Counted from the first letter of the stretch, positions 11,852-23,929 are shown. The stretch: 64,000 nucleotides of DNA from Ctena decussata (GCA_963989385.1 OZ022513.1:22819928-22883927); one strand, 5' to 3'. Numbers and translations: made by a program. The notes: a model not told the origin generated them from the letters alone.

Positions 11852-12035
11852 TTGGTTTGGTTGGTTTGGGTTTAACGGCCCTTTGAGACAGTATTTCAGT
11901 CTATATCGGACCGTCTCCCGAAGAGAGGGAGAAAGACAGAAATGGTAGATGAGAGAAAAAAAATGTCCAAACAACCCCACCCGCACCTACTGTAAGCACA
12001 GTTGGCCTTTGCCCTTCTGTCATCCAAATCAGTAG
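11852..12035 (-). mobile_element. SINE family 2 with near-perfect target duplication
   Basis: The minus-strand copy is flanked by ATGACACAGGTAT (ending 11851) and ATGATACAGGTAT (from about 12037), a 13-bp direct repeat with one mismatch. The modules TGTCTCAAAGGGCCG and GTAGGTGCGGGTGGGGTTGT are clear. This copy lacks the tRNA-like head, so it is 5' truncated. Confidence 0.75.
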
Positions 12036-13280
12036 GAATGATACAGGTATAACTGCCCTACCTGTATTTAATGATTGCAACCATTATACATGTACTATAT
12101 ACATGGTCAGACATTTGAGAAAAAGTTACTGTTTTAACCTGGTCTAGCTTACAAAAATTATTTGAGACAGAGCTGGAACAAATAATTGCTAGGACGTTCT
12201 TTTTAATGCACTAAAGTACCTTCAGAGCTAAGTACAATTTCAACAATGAATTTAAGTTTTTAGATTGCTGCGCAGAAAATTACCCTTTGATCTTTCTATG
12301 TAAAACACTTTTTAAACAGCTTGTCCCTCTGTTTTGTATTCTACACTGTAGAGAACAACAAAAGTAAGAAACCTGCTAATTTTCGGGGAGATATGTTAAA
12401 TTTTTTTCTGGTTTTATTCAGATTTTTGTATATACCAAAAATCACCACCTTAAAAAAGAAACAGTCCCGCCATTGGCATTGCAACTTGAGACAAGTAAGT
12501 AGAATCAAAAGAAATGTAGTTAATACTGTAAGACACTGAAAATTACAAAGCGCTGTCGGCTATTACTTTAGGATTAAATATTATGCACAGCTGAAAGGTT
12601 CTAAAAAATATAAAACACCAAGTATCGTTTTTTACAAAATTGTATATTTTGTTATTTCAGATTGCACGACAGAACGACGAAAGGAAACAACAGTGCCAGG
12701 ATTCTGAATTAATGCACCCGAACTCCACAAATATGCTATGGAATCTAGGATGCAGCTATGAATTTTAAGGACACATTCTAACAATTTCTGTAGAGAAATC
12801 TAGGCACAAATACTAAGGATGAGATTTTTAAAAAAAGGAGAGTTTTCTTCTAGCACTGTCAAAAGAGAATGGTTTAAATCGAGCTACCGTTATGACTACC
12901 AAAGTATGTCTTATGCAGAAGAAATCATTTTGTTATTACTGCATTTACTGATAATCCTAAGTTATTTACAATGCACTCATTGTATATTCCTATTATAAGT
13001 CACTATATTCATGCCAAACAACTCCTGACAAAGAACTCATACAGAAAAGAAACTGTAGTGTGAGAATAATTTTATTAGAGTATCCATTCAGTTTGTAATT
13101 GACTATCAAAACTATAACAAGAATAATTTATCGTACAACAGTCATGTCGGTGTTATGCGTCTGTGCTTTGATACAGTCATGTTGATGACAGTTGTTGGCA
13201 AAAAGCATTGAGGTAGCTAAATTTTGATAAAACTGCTATGATAACCGATGCGAATTTTCAACAAATGATTTTTAAGGTGA
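12036..13280. other. No recognisable gene
   Basis: AT-rich with short frames. No repeat or RNA that I recognise. Confidence 0.4.
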
Positions 13281-13281
13281 T

Positions 13282-13911
13282 TTATCCAAATTTTGGATAA
13301 GACTTACGGCTGTTCATTGGTACAGAGTATTTCAAGGCAGGAATATCATTTCTCCTAGCCAGTTTGATTTTATCCAAATTTCGGATAAAATGAATACATT
13401 ACTGAATAACTGATGTATTGCTTTCCTTGCACAATAATTAATCCAAATTTTGGATAAAATTTTAGGTTCTGCGTTTGGGTGCAGTGTAGGTCAAGACAGG
13501 GTGTTTCTTTGTCCCGGCTGGTTTGATTTTTATCCAAAATTTGGATAACGGCAAGCTATAGCAATAGTCTAGTGAGAAATCAATATAATCAATGAAAGTA
13601 TAGGTGGTGTCTCTTCTGCAAAGTTTTATCCAAATTTTGGATAAAGCTTTCCCGGCTTTCACAGTTGATTTTCGAACAAGGATTTCATTCACGTAAAGTA
13701 TCAGTGTTTGGACACAATTAACTTTATGCCATATAGCATGTAGTTTTATCCAAATTTTGGATAAAAATTCTATGTTAATGATCGCACATTTTATCAGAAG
13801 TTTTGTTTATCCGAATTTTGGATAACACTTCTATGATAAAATCTGTGTCCGAACATTTTTATTCTTATCCAAAAGCATAGAGCCAGTTTGAGCAAATGGA
13901 TTTGCTCAAAC
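13282..13911. repeat. Palindrome array TTATCCAAATTTTGGATAA
   Basis: Seven near-identical 19-bp palindromes start at about 13282, 13370, 13438, 13530, 13626, 13746 and 13807. A half copy lies at 13865-13874. Spacing varies from about 60 to 120 bp. The intervening sequences share only scattered words, such as GGTTTGATTTTTATCC-like stretches and GCAGG/CAGGGTG. Centres vary (AAATTTT, AAATTTC, AAAATTT, GAATTTT) while the TTATCC/GGATAA arms are kept. The array ends in a 12-bp-stem hairpin at 13886-13911 (GTTTGAGCAAAT, GG, complement). Confidence 0.85.
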
Positions 13912-14579
13912 GTAAATGGACACAGTTAGTATGCACATATATAAACCCATTAATGACTGGCGTCCAATAAATATGACATTGGCAAAACAGTGTGTAACCC
14001 GAAACACACGCGGCATCACATCAAGGTCGTCAATATTTGCTGAAGACAAACTGGTACTTCTCCTTGAAAATAAACTGCACAGGTGAGTAAGGTACTTATT
14101 GCATATGGAAGCACAGGACTGGTGTTTTTTGTACGAAGGCTCTTGCATGAGCCCATCTATGCTTAACGATTGGCTCTATATAAGTGAAAAACTTTTAAAA
14201 TGGCGGAAGTATCTAATGCTAATAATAACAATAATAATAAAAATAATACCATGGCAGAGAGGTCTTCAGATAAAAAAGAAAAATGTCAAAATTGAATGAA
14301 AGTAAGCTTATTGTCGATTACGAGAACAATGGTCTTATCATCAAAAGAAAACATAACTTCTGTACTAATTTACAGTATCTTGATATCCTTGGCGGCGACT
14401 ATTGTTCTGGAAAAAATTACCAAACTCATCGTAGGGGTCTACTTGTGTGTATTCAAATTCAGAAACAGCCAGTGAGGCAAATGGGTACACTTACACTGGA
14501 AGCAGCTCAGTCATTTCAATTTTAAACTATTTTCAATAGGGGCCGACTTTTTAAGGGTGCTTTTAAGAGAATAGAGTAG
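13912..14579. other. No recognisable gene
   Basis: Two overlapping 66- and 80-codon plus-strand frames at 14.1-14.53 kb have no recognisable domain. I see no splice-supported exon. Confidence 0.35.
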
Positions 14580-15300
14580 TATTTAGAGTGGCCAGAGACA
14601 CTCGGATATGGTGCCGAACGTCCTGGATTACATTGTTTGGCCAGCCTGCCACTGGAAAACGTTTGTTAACTCAGCAGTAAATGGCATATTGTTCTACAAA
14701 TTAGGGTCGGATAAAGCAGCAATGGAGAGTGATGGGCTCCTTATTTCACATGCCGTGTCAAAGTTGTGTCGGACCTCTAACCCGCGATGCCATAAAGGCC
14801 ACTAGGCTACTGTTACAGTAAAACTTTACCTTATTTAGGAGCAAATTCTTTCTTTCTTGAAAGAAAGAATTTGATTCTAAAGACGGTGACATTTTGAAAA
14901 GGCTTTGACATACAGGGAAGCAAACAAGAAGTCATTCAATTTGTTTTCTCCTGTAAAAATGGCGGACAAAATTGGTGGTTTACCCATCGTACACCTACAA
15001 ACAGCTTGCAGTTAGCTTATAATTGGCATTCTGTACTTGGGCTAGACTGTCTTATTTCACAATGAGTATACCAATTACAATCTGAAAGGTAGCAATTGGA
15101 CTTTTATTGAAATTCACCGATTTCTTGCGTTACAATAATTAAACGTTCTTCGAAGTATATCAGTTGACAATCTGAAAGATAGCAATTGGAATTTAATTGA
15201 AATTCACCGCTTTGTTGTCGTTACAACAGTTAAACGTTTGGCAACTTGAGACAAAATACTGCCGTGGCTTCGAAAAGATTAATCATTTTTTGTTTACTAT
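14580..15300 (+). repeat. Dispersed repeat Q, copy 1
   Basis: Collinear blocks are shared with 62.26-63.05 kb: AGCAAACAAGAAGTCATTCA, GATAGCAATTGGAATTTAAT, and GTTTGGCAACTTGAGACA followed by an ATACTG block. Within it a ~90-bp unit is tandemly duplicated at 15078 and 15168 (both beginning CAATCTGAAAGRTAGCAATT). A 12-bp-stem hairpin made of TTCTTTC runs lies near 14846-14870. No protein is encoded. Confidence 0.6.
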
Positions 15301-15712
15301 TAGCTACCGGATATGGGCTCATGTGTTAGATGATAATGATGACCGTAAAAATTAAAATGTTGGTTTAAACATATTTTATTCGTTTATTTTTTTTATTGTG
15401 ACATACATACATGCATATAATATACAAAAGAATCTTAGGATTAAACGTTAGAAAAGGTAGATCTGAATATTGTTTGCCATTCCATCTGTAGCATTTAGGC
15501 ACATTGATAAAATCAACCTGGTCAATGTTTAGAACGGTTACAATATATATATTCAAGCTTTCCAGTTTTTAGACTTTTACGTTTGTATAATTCGTCGACA
15601 CAGATTTTAGTTTCTGTCTAAGCATTTATGTCCATCTAAGCTGTTTCTTGTGGCATTTAAAGAGTACACTCTATCTGACGTTGATAAGTTTGTATGCACT
15701 TATACAATTACT
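15301..15712. other. No recognisable gene
   Basis: AT-rich. Nothing identifiable. Confidence 0.4.
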
Positions 15713-16035
15713 TGAGCCGCAACATGACGCAACCCACAAAGTGGCATGTGCGCCCAGGGAAGATTCAGATCAGACTTTCGTTTAAACAATATTTTATTTA
15801 TCAATTCACATTGTGGATTTACAATCTCAAGTACCAGGATCTGACATTAAGCTAAAAGCTTAGATCAGCCATTGCATAATTCAGTGATCAGTGTCTTTGC
15901 TGTCTGAGTGGGGGTAGCTTAGACCAATAGCTACCCTTTAAGCGCACAGCCAAGACTCTGGTGAGACTAGGCGGCTGATCTGAGTCTTCGTTGGGCGAAC
16001 ATGATACTTTGTTGGTGTTGTCGTGTCGCGGCTCA
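15713..16035. mobile_element. Foldback MITE (TGAGCCGCGACACGA family), longest copy
   Basis: The terminal inverted repeat is TGAGCCGCAACATGAC on the left and GTCGTGTCGCGGCTCA on the right. It is flanked by CT on both sides (15711-15712 and 16036-16037). The left arm holds extra sequence (about 15783-15850), making this copy about 85 bp longer than the others. The central GGTAGCTTAGACC/AGCTACCCTTTAAGCGC segment is shared with the other copies. It has no coding capacity. Confidence 0.8.
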
Positions 16036-16782
16036 CTTTTATAACTATACATATATTCCAGGCGTCTATGACAGACTATATGTACCCATTGGCAGTAAGT
16101 ATCGCCGAAATTATATTTAACCTAGGTTCCATACTGTGCCCTGAATTTGTATGTAGTAGCAATTTCTTCCTTTCTACTAAAGTTATAATGATTTTGTAAT
16201 GAACACAAATATTTTCGCATTCAAAATCTTGCCAGGAAGACTCTTTGCCTGGTCCAATGCGCAATTGTTAAAAAATCACAATTAATGTAAAAAACGAAGC
16301 TGTTACAATCTTCAAAAATGACGTTGACAGTGATTTCAGTAACGTCATAGGTACTGCGTATTGATTTGCAAGGACAGAGGCGATAACATTTGTTTTCTTT
16401 CTTTATTTTAATGGATATTTAAGTCAAACAATGACAAACAGCTGACGAAACTTTTCAGTCCTTTCTTCAACGAGTTTTGACTTGAATGACACACTAAAAA
16501 TAAATTCGCATACGAAATTAGCTGAATTGTATAGCCGTAACCTAATAAATGCGTTGTAATACGATAAGAACATGTATCTTTGTAAAGTGTTCAGCATCAC
16601 TGTAAAGGCAAAATACATGCTTATAGCAGTTGTCCCAAGCTTGCCGCTAAACAAAGTAATGCGGCGAGAATCAGACATGTCTGAACGTCCCTCATATATC
16701 AACATGCAGCATCGTGTAGTATTTGTCTAATTAAATTAATTAAAACTGGCCTTACTCCATAATATTGTACCTCAAAGATAAA
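16036..16782. other. No recognisable gene
   Basis: Short frames only. A 93-codon minus-strand frame at 16424-16705 has no recognisable domain. Confidence 0.35.
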
Positions 16783-17087
16783 CTGAGGACAATTTATCGG
16801 TACCATACTATTGCAATTTTGCGTCAACTCTTAGGCTCGTTATCAAATTTCTTCAGATGAGCATATATGCAAAGAGAGCGTGTCCGCCATATGCAAGAAT
16901 CGCATCAATTGCACCTCAATGAATAGCAAAGTCTAAGCACTGATACATGTAGCTGTTTTATCAGGGCCAGCAATTGTTCTGTAGTAACCTCTATATCAGT
17001 GCAAACAATTTAAGGTACATGTACCACTTTTAAACGAAAAGAAGTCATTAAAGTCATTTACCGAAGCCCCCTCGACTGTATAGCTAT
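16783..17087 (+). repeat. Direct repeat D1, partner of 37553-37851
   Basis: It aligns along its whole length with 37553-37851 in the same orientation. Anchors are ATTATCGGTACCATAC-like, CAATGAATAGCAAA, CTAAGCACTGATA, and AAGCCCCCTCGACTGTATAG at the right end. At 17013-17026 it contains a lone GGTACATGTACCAC. At the matching place D2 reads only GGTACAATG, so the palindrome is present in D1 but not in D2. Confidence 0.75.
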
Positions 17088-17621
17088 GACTATGATGATA
17101 TACAGTCCGTGGCCGTAAATATTTCATCGAATTCCGAATTCACATTGACTTGTATGCACAATATTTGCAAGTTTACTTTTGAATTTATTGTGGATTTAAA
17201 CTTGTTATTTTTTTTAATTCATTATGGGTTAAAAACTAAAGTTTTGACACTTATATGAAAATAAAGGAAAATAAATTCTACATTGAAATATAATTTAATA
17301 AACTTTGACAAAAAAAAAAGAATATTATATAAATGTTGCTGTTTAAAGACGATCAAACTTTTCGCATTTTTTTCAACACTGGCGTTAATGGCGACGTAGC
17401 CAAAATGTAATCGAATAATAACACCTATAGGTTTCAGAAAGCCACAACTTTGGTGTCAGGCGGGGAACAATAATGGAACATAAGTGTAAATAGCTCAAGT
17501 AATCTTGCTTTCTATCAGTATGTTTTTCTTTTATGAAACTTGCATGAACAGAAGCAAGGTAGTTAATTTTCTCGCACACCGAAAAATGCATGCAATTCAT
17601 TGGAAATTTGGAATTTAATGA
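17088..17621. other. No recognisable gene
   Basis: AT-rich spacer between the direct repeat and the palindrome array. Nothing else is seen. Confidence 0.4.
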
Positions 17622-20047
17622 AAACTAATGATAATTTAAAAAGGGATTTTACAATTAAGTCCTCTTTTCGGGTCATTTTTGGCTATTTTTAGGGGGTAAA
17701 ATCGCTATAAAAACGGTGTTCTTTTTCAACTAATAAAAACCCCTAGGCAAATTACCCTGAAAAATGACTTTCACAAGAGTGGTACATGTACCACTTTTGT
17801 CGATTTTTTAACCTGCTGTGTGCTCAAATTCTCCATTCATGAGCATAGTGGTACATGTACCACATCTCAGTCATCTTCATATTCATCAAAAATAATGTTT
17901 GCAACAACGCCGTCGAGTCGGTCATTAGGGATGGAGCAAGGGGTGGTACATGTACCACTTTTTCATAAAACTAAATACTTTCTCGTAAATTACGTCTGTC
18001 GTCAGAGTGGTACATGTGGTACATGTACCACTCCTACAAACAGGGGAGTCTTAATTTTCTACAGATTTGGTCAAAGTGGTACATGTACCACCCCTCAAAT
18101 CAAAGGTGATTTCTAAATCGAATCTGAACAGAATAATTCCGAAATGAGCAAGAGTGGTACATGTACCACCCCTCAAATCAAATTTCTTGCCTTTAGCGTT
18201 TTTAAAACTGGTCAGAGTGGTGCATGTACCACCCATATAATCGAGGATACTTGCTACATCTAATCTGAATAGATAAATTTGATAATGAGCAAGAGTGGTA
18301 CATGTGCCACTCCTGATGTTTTTATTACAGAATTGAATTTTCATTTTATGTACGGCTTTGGTCAAAGTGGTACATGTACCACCCCTCAAATCAAAGTGTT
18401 TGATACAATGCAACTGAAAGACAGACATGGAAATATGCAAAAATGGTACATGTACCACCCCACAAATCAAAGGTGTCTGCTACAGCGCATCTGAAAGACA
18501 CACTAGAGAATGTGCAAAAGTGGTACATGTACCACCCCTCAAATCAAATTTCTTGCCTATAACGTTTTTGAAACTGGTCAGAGTGGTACATGTACCACGC
18601 CTATAATCAAGGATACTTGCTACATCTAATCTGAATAGATAAATTTGTAAACGAGCAATTAAAGTTTTTTTTAGAATTTATCTATAAAAAAAGCATCAGG
18701 AGTGGTACATGATTTTTTTTTATACGGCTTTGGTCAAAGTGGTACATGTACCACCCCTAAAATCAAAGGTCTGCTACAATGCATAATTATGAACAGCCAA
18801 TTCCGAAATGGGCAAGGGCGGTAAATATACTACCCCGCAAATTAAATGTGTTTGCTGCAACGCATGGGAATAGAATAATTCGGAAATGAGCAAGAGTGGT
18901 ACATGTACCACCCCATAAATCAAAGTGTTTGCTGCAACGCAACTGAAATACAAACTCAGGAATAAGCAAGAGTGGTACATGTACCACCCCTAAAATCAAA
19001 GGTGTCTGCTACAACGCACCTGAAAGACAAACTCGGAAATAAGCAAGAGTGGTACATGTACCACCCCTCAAATAAAAGGTGTCTGCAACAAGGCATCTGA
19101 AAGACAAACTCGGAAATGTGCAAGAGTGGTACATGTTACACCCCAAACATAAACGCGTTTGCTAGAACGCAACTGAAAGACAAACTAGGAAATAAGCAAC
19201 TGGTACATGTACCGCCCCTCAAATCAATGGTGTCTGCTACAACGCATCTGAAAGGCAACTCGGAAATTTGCAAAATTGGTACATGTACCACCCCTCAAGT
19301 CTAAGGTGTCTGCAACAAGGCATCTGAAAGAAAAATCGGAAATGAGTAAAAATGGTACATGTACCACCCCTAAAATCAAATTTCTTGCCTATAACGTTTT
19401 TGAAACTGGTCAGAGTGGTACATGTACCATCCCTATAATCAAGGATACTTGCTACATCTAATCTGAATAGATAAATTTGAAAACGAGCAATTAAAGTTTT
19501 TTTAGAATTTATTTAAAAAAAAACCTCAGGAGTGGTACATGTACCACTCCTGATGTTTGTTTTAGAAATAAATTCTCATTTTTATACGGCTTTGGTCAAA
19601 GTGGTACATGTACCACCCCTAAAATCAAAGGGTCTGCTACAATGCATAATTATTAACAGACAATTCCAAAATGAGCAAGGGCGGTAAATATACTACCCTG
19701 CAAATCAAATGTGTTTGCTGTAACGCGTGGGAATAGAATAATTCGGAAATGAGCAAGAGTGGTACTTGTACCACCCCTTACATCAACGTGTTTGCTGCAA
19801 GGCAACTGAAAGACGAACTCGGGGAAAAAGCAAGAGTGGTACATGCACCACCCCTAAAATCAAAGTGTTTGCTGCAACGCAACTGAAAGACAACTCGGGA
19901 ATAAGCAAGAGTGGTACTTGTACTACCCCTAAAATCAAAGGTGTCTGCTACAACGCATCTGAAAGACAAACTCGGAAATAAGCAAGAGTGGTACATAGGT
20001 GTCTGCAACAAGGCATCTGAAAGACAAACTCGGAAATGTACATGTAC
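17622..20047 (+). repeat. Palindrome-array element GTGGTACATGTACCAC, copy 1
   Basis: About 28 copies of the perfect 16-bp palindrome GTGGTACATGTACCAC, or one- to three-base variants, spaced about 60-90 bp apart. Examples start at 17779, 17848, 17943, 18016, 18076, 18154, 18367, 18520, 18583, 18739, 18897, 18972 and 19049. Spacers belong to a few types, such as CCCCTCAAATCAAAGGTGTC, then TGCTACAACGCATCTGAAAG, then ACAAACTCGGAAATAAGCAA. They diverge more than the palindrome does. A leader at 17622-17778 (AAACTAATGATAATTTAAAA and following) has no palindromes. Units decay towards the right end, where the array stops in a truncated palindrome near 19988. The inverted partner is at 34793-37298. 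Confidence 0.9.
18545..18755 (+). repeat. Higher-order duplication inside palindrome array
   Basis: The run of units from TTTCTTGCCTATAACGTTTT through the CATCAGGAGTGGTACAT hairpin to the GGCTTTGGTCAAAGTGG unit recurs at 19376-19620, about 830 bp away. Blocks of several units have therefore been duplicated together. Confidence 0.7.
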
Positions 20048-20942
20048 AGTACAGACAAGATTAAAGCTTCCCATAATGCCATTCACCGATCAGGGCGGTC
20101 CCGATCAGAGATCGTTCCCACGCCATTACCGCGGCATTACCATTCCACGCCATTCCACCATTCCACACCATTCCATTCCACGCCATTCCATCATTCCATA
20201 TTGTTTTGGGAACGCCATTCCGATTAATTCCATTTTTCGTTTCGTCCAAAAGAAAAATCCGGTTTTGAAGTAAAGACTCGCCCTGTTAGCAGTCTCGTCA
20301 GGGTCTTCAAATTACCGTAAAATGCAAAAAAAATGGAAAGGCATACATGAACAATCTGTATAGACTCGAGGAACAGTCTGATAATGTCTTTCAATATTAC
20401 CACACATTTTTTTAATTTTGTTTACACAACACCCTAAAGACCAATTATTGGAATTTTCAGATTTGAGATAAGAATCAACATCTTATATACAGGTATATGC
20501 GACACTGAACACATTTTTCGACATGGCACACTCTTAATCACTGCGATGAGGATAGTCAAGCGTAGACTTATGCCTGCTCTAACACAATAGACCTAAAGAA
20601 GCGGTCTGATTATGGCTTCAAAAGTACGATTAAGACAGTTATATCGGAACAAACCATATAGATTAAATTATTTAGAGCTAAGCTGTATGTACGCACAGGG
20701 TCTACTTTATCAGGATTTCCAAACATGCCGGAAAACCCCGAGCATTAGGACTGACGTGCCTTCTTAAAGAGAACAGACGTACAGGAACAGTTCGATTATG
20801 GTGGTCCATAATGATATAAAGCTTCCGAAACGTTAGCTTTTAATGTATAGAATAAGAGAAGCAGTCAAATTTCATGGATCTAAAGCTTCGTTAAAAGTAT
20901 TGTGACAACAGAACAAACATCGAGCAAAACTTTCACATTTTT
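20048..20942. other. CCATT-rich patch, otherwise no gene
   Basis: 20100-20225 is a low-complexity stretch of repeated CCATTCCA/CCACGCCATTCC words. The rest contains scattered CTGATTATGG/CTGTCTGATC-type fragments of dispersed repeats. No coding exon is recognised. Confidence 0.5.
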
Positions 20943-21160
20943 AACTTCTACACACAGCGACAGACAGGAGAGATTCGGCAGAGCTGTCTGATCGTGGTGT
21001 TTAAAAATACCATAAAACCTGGGACGGACATGTCTGATCAAGAAGTATAAACCGTAAACTTCTACACACAGCGACAGTCAGGAGAGATTCGGCAGAGCTG
21101 TCTGATCGTGGTGTTTAAAAATAAACGGGACGGACATGTCTGATCAAGAAGTATAAACCC
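20943..21160 (+). repeat. 114-bp tandem duplication
   Basis: The unit starting AACTTCTACACACAGCGACA at 20943 is repeated at 21057. Both contain GGAGAGATTCGGCAGAGCTG and end near GATCAAGAAGTATAAAC. The second unit has a ~12-base deletion after GTTTAAAAATA. Few mismatches suggest recent duplication. Confidence 0.85.
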
Positions 21161-21636
21161 AATGAAGAGCTGTCTCGGCTTCAAAGGTACAAGAAAACTA
21201 GATACTGTATTTGGTTTATAATATTCATTTGACACTAAATTGGCAGACTGCATCTATGCCCAATTTTGTTTTGTTTTGGAGGAGGGAGGGGGTCTGGGGC
21301 GGTGGTGAGGGTTGGGTGGGGGTGGGGAACAGGCTGGTCTGTGAGTATTTATGTCATATTAATTTCCCTGTGTTGTTGTTTCTTCGATTTATCGTCACGG
21401 ATAATCCATCAAGGCTAATAGCCACGAGAGGATCATATCCGCCCTGGGGAAAATTTCCCAGTGTTCTTTCCTCTTCTGTTCAATTCTCGTAATGGCTCAG
21501 AGGTACGTAACCATAGTTACACACACCTGGCGCCGAGTGTTCCCAGTGCGGAAGCGCGCAATCACAGTTTATATCTGCGCCGTGTCGAGGAAAGTCGGTC
21601 TACCGGTAAACACGAACACGGCATGTTAAGACTAAA
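21161..21636. other. No recognisable gene
   Basis: It includes a G-rich stretch at about 21275-21335 (GGAGG/GGGTGGGG). No exon is recognised. Confidence 0.4.
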
Positions 21637-21841
21637 TGAGCCGCGACGTGAGAACACCAACAGTGTGGGCATCCGCCAAGTCTGATCAGAGTCTTCGCTG
21701 TCCGCATATAGGTAGCTTTAGACTCTAAGCTACCCTTTAAGCGCTTAGCTAAGAGTCTAATCAGACTGGGCGGATGCCCAGGCTGACCTGAGTCTGCGCT
21801 GGGCGCACAACCACATTGTTGATTTCTCGTGTCGCGGCTCA
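21637..21841. mobile_element. Foldback MITE (TGAGCCGCGACACGA family)
   Basis: Termini are TGAGCCGCGACGTGAG and CTCGTGTCGCGGCTCA, flanked by AA on both sides (21635-21636, 21842-21843). The arms are long near-perfect inverted repeats around the GGTAGCTTTAGACTCTAAGC centre. No coding capacity. Compared with 46288-46525, the left arm lacks about 30 bases near the GCGCCCAGCGCAGACTCAGA segment. Confidence 0.8.
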
Positions 21842-21843
21842 AA

Positions 21844-23400
21844 TGGCTTTGTTTTACATAAGGAGGAGAGGCTACGGAGTGGATCCGTTAGTGCCTAGTG
21901 TACTCTTCTACCTCAAAGACAAACACAGCACAAACAGGCACATGACATCCTAATGGTGTCGCACTGATATTGATGCGACGTCTCCATGTCGTATCACGTC
22001 AATATGACGTCATTTCGACGTCATGTTGCTGCCGGGAAGATGCTTGTCATAAAATGTATTACTGAGTTCCATGTAGCCTTGCCCAAGGCTTAGAAATATA
22101 AATTTTCTTCAATAAACATTTTTCTTCTTTGTGCTAGTCAATAGGCATGGGGCTGATTTATCTCAGACAAACCCACAAGACATGAAGAGAAAAATTCATT
22201 TCTAGACTAGCAAACATCGCGCATGAAAAAGAAGAAAAATATATATGTGACAAATAATTTAATATATCCGACTGGAGCAAGTCTAAGTTCCATGTTAAAA
22301 TAGAGTCATCTCCCATCGTCCATACAGTCATTGTTGCAAACAGTCGCAACTTTTGGCACCGAAATGTTTACCACAGGAGTGCTTAATTTGACATTTACTC
22401 TCTCAAGATGCTCTCCGTAGAATGCAAAATGTGTGCGCCCTGATGCGACGCTAAGATCAGAGTCATCTGCTCAGAGGCGTCTTCATTGCTTGCGCTCTTT
22501 TGTATGTTATGGGACGCTAGGCATCAACGACTTAAATTTTAAATTAAAAAGCTGGGAAGGTAGTGAAGATGCATGTGGAATATTTAGGGTCATTATAACT
22601 CCTGTATTGTATTTACATCCAAATTTCCAAATCACCATTACTATCCGAACAAGGATCTCACAATTGAACCCTCCATCGATAAACTTTAAAATAAAATTGT
22701 CTGTAGGTTAATGTCACTAAACAGACAACTGCGTTTTCGCCCCACTCCTATCCCATTTGCTCTAATTTTTAGGGTGAAGGTGTTAAGGTGTTCCAATATC
22801 TTACACTATCGATATTGGTACACACTTATGAAAACAATGCAATAGTGACTGTTTATTGGCCTCTTGTGTCACCTGTAGTGAATTTTACTCTAAGTATTGG
22901 GACCTTAAATCGAGAAAACAGTTGGTGTTGTTTTATAGTGTTTTGCCAATGGAATGTAATAAATGGTTTTGTTTGTATTTCTTGGATAGGGGAAGCGGGG
23001 TTGGGGATACCTCGTTTTGGGACCCTGGGTGCGGTATTTCCAGAAGTTACGATATTTTATTTTTGTTATTTTTATGTCTTTTCTTTTCGTACAGCATTCA
23101 ACAATAATAACGGGTGCTGTTATCAATAGCATCTCTAAATATTGGCAAACTTTAAACCGCATAGAGCAAAGATACGGGTATGAAACTTTGTAAGGAAAAT
23201 AACAAACTTTGCAGGCCTGGATCAGACCATGCCGTTTGGATCAGGCTCGTCACCGTAAACTGTGCACACCAAGATCAGGCTGCCAAAGTGTGATGTCTTC
23301 AGTGATTCCCCTAAACTGATCCTGAAGACACATGGCATTGTCGACATGCTGGCCTAGACTTGCGTAGTTCGCATATCGCTCATCTCTCTTACACACTTCC
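21844..23400. other. No recognisable gene
   Basis: Several short overlapping frames near 22.4-23.1 kb have no recognisable domain. 23211-23330 carries a GGATCAGACCATG...GATCAGGCTCG inverted motif typical of a dispersed repeat also seen at 30.7, 38.2, 41.0 and 47.1 kb. Confidence 0.4.
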
Positions 23401-23404
23401 TACT

Positions 23405-23750
23405 TGTCATGCAGCGACCGAGTGGTTAGCTCTCCGGGCCACGGGGTTGCGTGTTCGAGTCCCGCCGGAGGCAACATTCTGTCCGGGCCTACAAGGTGTT
23501 TTAGTGCACGGAGCCCTTCAGAGTTTGGGGGTGATGTGATATGGTGATGTGTGTACCTTCTAGTGCCGGGGGCGACCTGCTGGTTTGGTACATACATGTA
23601 GTAGGGCAAGGGCCTGGGCTACTGTGCTTGCAGTAGGTGCGGGTGGGGGTTGTTTGGACATTTTTTTCTCATCTATCATTTCTCTCTCTCTCTCTCTCTC
23701 TCTCTGTGAGACGACCCGATATAGACTGAATTTCTGTCTCTCACCCAAAA
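23405..23750 (+). mobile_element. SINE family 2, full length with tRNA-like head
   Basis: The head at 23410-23480 has an A-box-like GCGACCGAGTGGTTAGCTCT and a B-box GTGTTCGAGTCCCGCC, as in Ser/Leu-type tRNAs. The body follows: GTGCCGGGGGCGACC, GTAGGTGCGGGTGGGGGTTG, a TC microsatellite (23681-23705), CGATATAGACTGAATTTCTG, and a CAATCAATCAAT tail. This is the only copy of family 2 in the window that shows the tRNA-derived head. Confidence 0.75.
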
Positions 23751-23929
23751 CAGTCAATCAATCAATTCATATTCACCATCATATGTCTCCCAGTGCACAG
23801 GCGCAAACGTGTTTCAGCTGTTTACATTATTGTCGAGTCACGAAAAAAAATTGTCTTCAGGCCTTGCATACTCATCATCCGCATCATAAAAATAAAACTT
23901 AGATAATGCATCCAACTGGGCACACAACA

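Noticed and set aside
16424..16705. 93-codon minus-strand frame
   Set aside because: No recognisable motif; its length is within chance for this amount of sequence.
18051..18470. 139-codon frame and similar ones in both palindrome arrays (RGGTCTTLA repeats)
   Set aside because: The repeats come from the palindrome read in frame; similar peptides appear on both strands. There is no domain and no start context.
17779..20000. CRISPR array
   Set aside because: Regular repeats with spacers superficially fit, but the spacers are themselves related to each other, the sequence context is animal, and there are no cas genes.
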